Positions 14,729 through 19,512 of a stretch of 19,512 nt of DNA are shown in pieces; within the stretch, counting starts at the first letter, position 1, and the number at the start of each line of letters is the position of its first letter. The stretch comes from Promethearchaeia archaeon (GTDB taxonomy: Archaea; Asgardarchaeota; Lokiarchaeia; Sigyniarchaeales; SOKP01), in the NCBI GenBank assembly GCA_029856295.1, contig JAHQWS010000286.1, positions 1-19,512 on the forward strand, written 5' to 3'. The position numbers and the translations under genes are program-made. Under the pieces are notes generated by a model. The model was not told where the DNA came from and did no database searches. It was given only the letters and a program-made list of their open reading frames with translations.

Positions 14729-15793
14729 TTAAATTTTCAAATCCTTTAAGGTTAATTCCATGAAGTTGTCTCTATTCTTTATATATGGATAGAATTGAAG
14801 TTTAATATCATTTTTAGAGATTTCAAACACCGAAGTAAAATGCGTACCTCCATAAACTTCTCCTAATGGTGTATCTGTTACTTTAGACATGGCAACAAAC
14901 ACTTTATCGTCTGATAAAATTTTGATTGCTCCTTCGGTTGATTTCTCCACATATGGTAGAAGTTCAATTCCTCTTCTATAACGTTCTACAGAACGATAAT
15001 TATTCTCATTATCCGTGTAAATATCCTTTAAATCATTTGAGATATAGTGATTTGTACGAAAGTATCTATCATTTACAGATGTTAATCCCGATCTGGTCGA
15101 TGTTGTTTCTAAATTCATTGCCTTTTGTTCAAATTGCGATGCTAAATTAAAGCTGTATCCTCCAGATCTACCTGTCGTTTGGCATATTTTAACGGCGTCA
15201 TCAATAGTTTTTGCTTCTACCATCGCATGGTCTAATAATCCTTTCGGAAGACCTGTTTTTAAATCAGGATCTTGTAAAGCATTACCTGTCATCACAATCC
15301 CATGAGAACTGAAAGAGACCGAATTTCCGGGAATACAGCCGGGATAAGAATATGTAAAAATCGTTGGACCTTTATCATACTTAGCAATCATTATATATGA
15401 ATATTCTCTTATCGTCTTCTCGTGATCTTCATTGTGAGCTAAAATAATTTTATCATCTTCTTTAAATACTAAAGTGGAACACTCTATTTTTGGAATCTCT
15501 AATTTAATTGAATGTCGAAAATTCACTATCGCAATGTCGCGGTATTTCATTTTGGCCCCGTCCGCAATCCCTCTCATTTCGTCAACATATTGCGGATAAC
15601 ACTTTTCAGCATAGTTTTGTAATTCATTGAACCATTCCGGTTTCATTGAATCCATCAATTTTAAACCAATATAAAAGGGACTTCTCAGCAAAGCTTTTCT
15701 TATTGACTTTTTGAATTGGCTTCCTACTTGAAATCCAATCTCATAATGGGTGCCACTTACTTGAATAATTGGAAAAGGAATGTTTTCACTCAT
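14729..15793 (-). CDS. C45-type Ntn-hydrolase acyltransferase/amidohydrolase
   Basis: This 354-residue protein resembles the acyl-CoA:6-aminopenicillanic acid acyltransferase / C45 peptidase family. Members self-cleave to expose an N-terminal Cys that then transfers or hydrolyses acyl groups. The candidate nucleophile is C105 in PKIECSTLVF, giving a pro-segment of about 104 residues as usual. HNED (120-123) and the GNSVSFSSHGIVMTGN block (156-171) follow at family-typical spacing. The N-terminus has the characteristic GTHYEIGFQVGSQF (14-27) and DEMRGIADGAK (71-81). There is no signal peptide, so it acts in the cytosol. I chose the ATG at 15793; the frame also contains a TTG one codon earlier. 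It lies 76 nt downstream of the HdrD-like gene on the same strand, with a T9 tract between. The substrate is unknown. Confidence 0.85.
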   Translation of the reverse strand: MSENIPFPIIQVSGTHYEIGFQVGSQFKKSIRKALLRSPFYIGLKLMDSMKPEWFNELQNYAEKCYPQYVDEMRGIADGAKMKYRDIAIVNFRHSIKLEIPKIECSTLVFKEDDKIILAHNEDHEKTIREYSYIMIAKYDKGPTIFTYSYPGCIPGNSVSFSSHGIVMTGNALQDPDLKTGLPKGLLDHAMVEAKTIDDAVKICQTTGRSGGYSFNLASQFEQKAMNLETTSTRSGLTSVNDRYFRTNHYISNDLKDIYTDNENNYRSVERYRRGIELLPYVEKSTEGAIKILSDDKVFVAMSKVTDTPLGEVYGGTHFTSVFEISKNDIKLQFYPYIKNRDNFMELTLKDLKI

Positions 15794-15838
15794 CAAATAT
15801 AAACTCTTTATAATTATAGAATAAAAAATTAATAAATT

Positions 15839-15847
15839 AAAAAAAAA
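15839..15847 (-). terminator. T9 tract after the HdrD-like gene
   Basis: On the minus strand T9 lies 23 nt after the TAG of the iron-sulfur gene. It is followed by the 18-nt sequence at 15822-15839 that recurs exactly after the paralogous gene (18655-18672). This supports a shared, duplicated 3' end. Confidence 0.45.
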
Positions 15848-15869
15848 GTTGTTAAATAGGAAATTTTAA

Positions 15870-17108
15870 CTATATTATTTTTTTAACTATCTCTGAAAGA
15901 TCAAGGGCTTGGATCTCGTTATTTTTAATGTTGGCTTTAAATTGATTTAGGCAGAAAGGACAACATGAAACAATTGCTTCAGCTGTCGTTTCTTTTGCTT
16001 CTTCTATGCGCTCATTTGCAGCATAAGCGGATAAATCTTTAAATGCAGACCTTACTCCTCCCCCCGAACCGCAGCACCACGCATTATGCCTATTTCGATT
16101 CATTTCCAAGAGTTCAACACCCGGAATTTTTTGCAATACTTCTCTTGGTGGTTTATATATACCCATGTGGCGCCCTATATGACAAGGATCATGATAAGTT
16201 ATTTTCATGTTAAATTCTTTGGTAAAGTTCAACTCTCCGTTCTTTAATTTATCCGATAAAAACTCGGGTAAGTGTTTCACTTCAATTCCGTGATTAAGAC
16301 CGAATTTATTCGGATAAGTGTCTTTCCATGTCCGATAACATCCTGCGCAAGACGTAATAATTTTCTCTATTCCGGCATCTTTAAAGCTATTTACATTTGC
16401 TTCCGCTAACTCTTTTGCTTTTTCCATTTGGCCTGTCATGTAAACGGGAGATCCACAGCAGCTTTCATCTGTATGAATTCTGAAATCAACTTGTAAGGAA
16501 TTAAGTATTTCAGCAGTTGCAATCGCAACTCCTTGTTCTCTATAACTTGATGTACAACCGACAAAGTACGCCGTTTTAGCATCTGGTGTTTGTTTTATGT
16601 ATGATGGGAGCCAATTTAACCTATCTACGTGATTTTCCATATATGGATTGTGTTCTTTCATGACATGTTCAGTATATAGTTTTTGTTCTGGCATTGGACC
16701 AAAACCTTGTTTGACTGCTTCTTCTCTCATTGCCATTAACCATTCTCCTGCGTAAGTATGAATTTCCGGTACTTGGCATTGCTGTAAGCATGCCATGCAC
16801 ACAGAGCATTGGTAAAATATATTAGCTAAATGTTGCGTCCACTTGAGCTTACCTGACGTAATTCCCCACGTTAATAAGTTTTTGCCTCCAAGATAATAAG
16901 ATTCAAACTTTCTAAATTCTCCTGAAGGGCAGACTTTTGCCCAATCAGCATCCTGGTAAACTGTTCTGCAGGTACCGCATTTCCCACATTGGTAAATAAC
17001 ATTCTTATAGTGCTCTATATCCTGGTGCCTATCTATCTTATGAATTTCCTGTTTAGTATCAACATGCGTGACTCCCGATCGTTTAATATATCTAACTCGT
17101 TTTGACAT
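15870..17108 (-). CDS. HdrD/GlpC-like iron-sulfur oxidoreductase (two 4Fe-4S, two CCG domains)
   Basis: This 412-residue electron-transfer protein should take electrons from the GlcD-type flavoprotein encoded just upstream. The N-terminal di-cluster ferredoxin part has C41, C44, C47 and C60-P, then C101, C104, C107 and C111. Two CCG domains follow. The first has C185, C217-C218-G and C254/C257. The second has C309, C345-C346-G and C382-C383/C386. In HdrD-type proteins the CCG domains hold unusual Fe-S clusters. No membrane helix or HdrE/GlpB-like partner is seen. I chose the ATG at 17108: a GGTGAT at 17118-17113 lies 4 nt before it, while an ATG at 17126 inside the upstream gene would add six residues and has no such site. 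It starts 1 nt after the flavoprotein stop. A paralogue about 88% identical lies at 18707. Confidence 0.92.
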   Translation of the reverse strand: MSKRVRYIKRSGVTHVDTKQEIHKIDRHQDIEHYKNVIYQCGKCGTCRTVYQDADWAKVCPSGEFRKFESYYLGGKNLLTWGITSGKLKWTQHLANIFYQCSVCMACLQQCQVPEIHTYAGEWLMAMREEAVKQGFGPMPEQKLYTEHVMKEHNPYMENHVDRLNWLPSYIKQTPDAKTAYFVGCTSSYREQGVAIATAEILNSLQVDFRIHTDESCCGSPVYMTGQMEKAKELAEANVNSFKDAGIEKIITSCAGCYRTWKDTYPNKFGLNHGIEVKHLPEFLSDKLKNGELNFTKEFNMKITYHDPCHIGRHMGIYKPPREVLQKIPGVELLEMNRNRHNAWCCGSGGGVRSAFKDLSAYAANERIEEAKETTAEAIVSCCPFCLNQFKANIKNNEIQALDLSEIVKKII

Positions 17109-17109
17109 A

Positions 17110-18528
17110 TTAATCACCCCAGCCATGTCCTGGATTCATTATTTTATTAGGATCTAAGAGATTCTTGATTTTCTTCATTAATTCATTCGTAGCCGGAAAA
17201 ATCTTCTCTTCATATTTTTCATGAGCCCATTTTGGAGCTTTATACATTACTACGCCGTCTATAGAAGAGACTTCTTCATGAATTTCTTTTAGAACTTTTC
17301 GAGCTGATTCGATTTCCTCAGTGTCATTTTTGTTAAAATTTATATTAAAGCGGGAAACGCAGTAATGCCCTCCAAATAGAAGTCTGGAATAAAACTGAGG
17401 TGTGTGCCCGTGTTTAAAAGCAATTTCTTTGGCTAAATCGTAATACTTTACAATGTCTCGGGTTGAACAATAGCTCCCAATCCATTCACCTCCCCCTCCT
17501 CTAGAGAAATTCCAAGCGCCCCAGGCCTGTAGAGGATAGATAAGAAAATCTTCAAGACCTCCAGGTGGTTCCATAAGACCTCCCTCTTTGTAGATTATCT
17601 CAATAGCTTCACATTGAGCCTCATGTTGCTTTTCGGTATATGCTTGCGTAGTGACAACTCCGACAAAGTCCGGTATATTAGCTTTTATCGGATCTAATGG
17701 AAGTTTTTTTTCATTACCCCCCAAACCTGCTTGAATCCAACTATAACTGAATACAAATATATCACATATTCCTAATCCTGTTTTTGAAAGCTTTAACAAT
17801 ACTGGAATGCCTATCTCGAAGGTTTTTCCCATTAACACGAAATCCTTTCGGAAGGGTAATCTTGGCCATAATTTGATGGCGGCTTTTGTTACGATTCCGG
17901 TAGATCCCTCCCAACCAATAAATAATCCCGCTAAATCCGGTAATGGTTGTCTGCCGTACCAGTAATTGGATAAACTACACGATCCCACCTTTACTAAATC
18001 GCCCGAACCTAAAACTACTTCTAATCCATTAATAAATTCAGCACCTGTGCCACCAAGCATCCCTAAGTTGAACATTCCGTAACACAAACAAGACGCTACA
18101 ACCCCAGTTCCCGGAGGGGAGAATGTAATACCTGCCATAAGGTTTGGATGATATTTTCCGAGATAACCTTGTAAATCAGCCCAAGTCACCCCTCCTTCTA
18201 TTAATACATACATATCATCTTCATTTACTTCAATTATGCGATTTAAACGTCTTAAATCAACAACAATCCCTCCTTTTAAGGGCGTTGCCGTAGAACCGAA
18301 GTTAATACCAGATACCCATGGAACAACAGGGATCTTATTTTTATTTGCAATTTTAACTATTTCTTGAACTTCTTCTGCTGTATTGGGCATAATCACGGCG
18401 TCACACACTCCCTCTGGCTCTGCCGTAACAAAATCATAATGGTAGAGATATGTTTCTTCAGGCTTGTCTGATACAAACTCTGGTCCAACAATATTTTCAA
18501 ATTCAGATACAATTTCGCTATTAATCAT
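17110..18528 (-). CDS. GlcD-type FAD-linked 2-hydroxyacid oxidase/dehydrogenase subunit
   Basis: This 472-residue flavoprotein has the VAO/PCMH-type FAD-binding fold. The FAD domain spans about 41-223, with PVVPWVSGINFGSTATPLKGG (67-87), VVDLRRLNRIIEV (89-101) and the GGVTWADLQ turn (112-120). The cap domain carries GGHYCVSRFNINF (386-398). The C-terminus is LLDPNKIMNPGHGWGD, the usual FAD-contacting end of the family. GlcD relatives oxidise D-lactate, glycolate or D-2-hydroxyglutarate and often hand electrons to a GlpC/HdrD-like Fe-S protein, as encoded here 1 nt downstream. The ATG at 18528 has GGTGAT 6 nt before it and a TATA-like TTTTTATATAAA further upstream. A methylated-phenol oxidase-like function (same fold) is the main alternative. 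The substrate is not determined. Confidence 0.9.
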   Translation of the reverse strand: MINSEIVSEFENIVGPEFVSDKPEETYLYHYDFVTAEPEGVCDAVIMPNTAEEVQEIVKIANKNKIPVVPWVSGINFGSTATPLKGGIVVDLRRLNRIIEVNEDDMYVLIEGGVTWADLQGYLGKYHPNLMAGITFSPPGTGVVASCLCYGMFNLGMLGGTGAEFINGLEVVLGSGDLVKVGSCSLSNYWYGRQPLPDLAGLFIGWEGSTGIVTKAAIKLWPRLPFRKDFVLMGKTFEIGIPVLLKLSKTGLGICDIFVFSYSWIQAGLGGNEKKLPLDPIKANIPDFVGVVTTQAYTEKQHEAQCEAIEIIYKEGGLMEPPGGLEDFLIYPLQAWGAWNFSRGGGGEWIGSYCSTRDIVKYYDLAKEIAFKHGHTPQFYSRLLFGGHYCVSRFNINFNKNDTEEIESARKVLKEIHEEVSSIDGVVMYKAPKWAHEKYEEKIFPATNELMKKIKNLLDPNKIMNPGHGWGD

Positions 18529-18534
18529 TTTGAA

Positions 18535-18540
18535 ATCACC
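18535..18540 (-). promoter_or_regulatory. Ribosome-binding site of the GlcD-type gene
   Basis: GGTGAT on the minus strand lies 6 nt before the ATG at 18528, a full match to the archaeal SD core. Confidence 0.75.
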
Positions 18541-18564
18541 GTTAATATGATTTTAAGTAAGGTG

Positions 18565-18576
18565 TTTATATAAAAA
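18565..18576 (-). promoter_or_regulatory. TATA box of the GlcD-HdrD operon
   Basis: TTTTTATATAAA on the minus strand is a near-consensus archaeal TATA box. A start about 25 nt downstream (near 18542) would give a very short leader beginning right at the GGTGAT site. The palindrome AATGAAATTTTCATT lies just upstream (18609-18623). Confidence 0.55.
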
Positions 18577-18675
18577 TTTTGAATCCTAAATATATGAATA
18601 ATTGGAAAAATGAAATTTTCATTTATTAAAGATGAATTTCTTATATTTGTAGATTAAAAAATTAATAAATTATTT

Positions 18676-18683
18676 AAAAAAAA
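18676..18683 (-). terminator. T8 tract after the second HdrD-like gene
   Basis: T8 on the minus strand lies 23 nt after the stop at 18707. It is followed by an 18-nt sequence (18655-18672) identical to one at 15822-15839 after the paralogue. Confidence 0.45.
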
Positions 18684-18706
18684 GTCTGTAAATAAAATAT
18701 TATTTG

Positions 18707-19512
18707 TTAAATTGCTTTCTTTACCAATTCAGAGAGGTCTAAAGCCTGAATCTCGTTATCTTTAATATTTGTTTTAAATTGGTTCAAACAGAACGGACAG
18801 CACGAAACGATTGCCTCAGCTGTAGTCTCTATTGCTTCCTCAATGCGCTCATTCGCAGCAAAAGCCGATAAATCTTTGAAAGATGACCTAACTCCGCCTC
18901 CTGAACCACAACACCACGCATTATGTCTATTTCGAGTCATTTCCACTAGTTCAATCCCGGGTATTTTTTGCAACACCTCCCTAGGTGCTTTATAAATCCC
19001 CATGTGCCGGCCAATATGACAAGGGTCGTGGTAGGTAATCTTCATGTTAATTTCTTTGCTAAAATTCAGCTCATTATTTTTTAATTTATCTTGTATGAAT
19101 TCTGGTAAATGTTTTACCTCAATCCCATGATTAAGACCAAATTTATTTGGGTAGGTATCTTTCCATGTTCTATAACATCCAGCACAGGAAGTAATGATTG
19201 ATTCTATTCCAGCCTCTTTAAATTTCTTTACGTTTTCTTCTGCAATCTCTTTTGCTTTTTCCATCTGACCGGTCATATAAACGGGAGATCCGCAACAGCT
19301 TTCATTGGTAAGAATTCTGAAATCTACTTGTAAGGAGTTGAGTATTTCAGCAGTGGCCACAGCAACACTTTGTTCTCTATAGCTTGAAGTACAACCGACA
19401 AAATATGCCGTTTTAGCATCTGGTGTTTGCTTTATGTGTGATGGCAACCAATTTAATCGATCTCCGTGTTTTTCCATATAAGGATTTTTTTCTACCATTA
19501 TATGTTCTGTGT
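18707..19512 (-). CDS. Second HdrD/GlpC-like iron-sulfur protein (partial, 5' end outside window)
   Basis: The frame is open to the window edge: residues T-E-H-I precede the first Met at 19498 and align with TEHV (147-150) of the paralogue encoded at 15870, so that Met is internal. The visible 268 residues contain both CCG domains with all cysteines kept, including SCCGSP, SCAGC, HDPCH, AWCCGSGGG and SCCPFC. The N-terminal ferredoxin part must lie beyond the window. About 32 differences over roughly 266 aligned residues give about 88% identity. The differences are scattered and mostly conservative, which suggests that both copies are under selection. A flavoprotein partner may lie upstream, outside the window. 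Confidence 0.92.
   Translation of the reverse strand, partial: TEHIMVEKNPYMEKHGDRLNWLPSHIKQTPDAKTAYFVGCTSSYREQSVAVATAEILNSLQVDFRILTNESCCGSPVYMTGQMEKAKEIAEENVKKFKEAGIESIITSCAGCYRTWKDTYPNKFGLNHGIEVKHLPEFIQDKLKNNELNFSKEINMKITYHDPCHIGRHMGIYKAPREVLQKIPGIELVEMTRNRHNAWCCGSGGGVRSSFKDLSAFAANERIEEAIETTAEAIVSCCPFCLNQFKTNIKDNEIQALDLSELVKKAI

Noticed and set aside
17109..17126. Upstream ATG of the HdrD-like gene inside the GlcD-type gene
   Set aside because: A strong GGTGAT lies directly before the ATG at 17108, so the downstream start is preferred.
1..19512. CRISPR arrays, tRNA/rRNA genes, insertion sequences, attachment sites
   Set aside because: I looked for regularly spaced repeats, cloverleaf-like GC-rich segments, transposase motifs and flanking direct repeats and saw none.

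Overview
The window looks like an AT-rich archaeal chromosome segment, most likely from an Asgard archaeon of the Lokiarchaeia/Thorarchaeia type. This is inference from three things. Ribosome-binding sites are GGTGAT-like. Several genes have TATA-like boxes about 28-33 nt before an ATG, as expected for leaderless transcripts. One gene encodes a small longin/roadblock-like protein of a kind common in Asgard genomes. No rRNA, tRNA, CRISPR array or insertion sequence was found.

Left part (1-6700): the tail of an unrecognised plus-strand gene (1-99) converges on a compact minus-strand operon. Read in the transcribed direction, the operon holds a PadR-type repressor, a very large MacB/FtsX-type permease with two permease halves, and two different MacB/LolD-type ATPases, with gaps of 17 nt or less. 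A perfect 11-bp inverted repeat just upstream of the PadR gene is a candidate autoregulatory operator. The second outer loop of the permease carries about 20 N-glycosylation sequons.

Middle part (6974-10500): a longin-like protein (minus), a zinc-dependent medium-chain dehydrogenase (plus), a metallo-beta-lactamase-fold hydrolase (minus) and an LsrF-like class I aldolase/thiolase (minus).

Right part (10501-19512): this is the metabolic core. Two subunits of a 2-hydroxyacyl-CoA dehydratase / benzoyl-CoA reductase-type enzyme (plus, one operon) are followed by a single ATP-dependent activator of the HgdC type (plus, own upstream region). On the minus strand are a C45-type Ntn acyltransferase/hydrolase, a GlcD-type FAD oxidase translationally coupled to an HdrD/GlpC-like iron-sulfur protein, and the 3' part of a second, about 88% identical copy of that iron-sulfur protein. 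The dehydratase and the GlcD/HdrD pair both belong to families acting on 2-hydroxy acids or their CoA esters. A shared role in 2-hydroxyacid or amino-acid fermentation is therefore plausible, but no CoA-transferase or ligase is present and the substrate is unknown.

The most unusual item is in the 502-nt gap before the dehydratase operon. It holds a promoter-like block and a 26-codon ORF that copy the promoter region of the operon and the N-terminus of the second dehydratase subunit. This looks like the remnant of a lost paralogous gene, or possibly a retained leader peptide.
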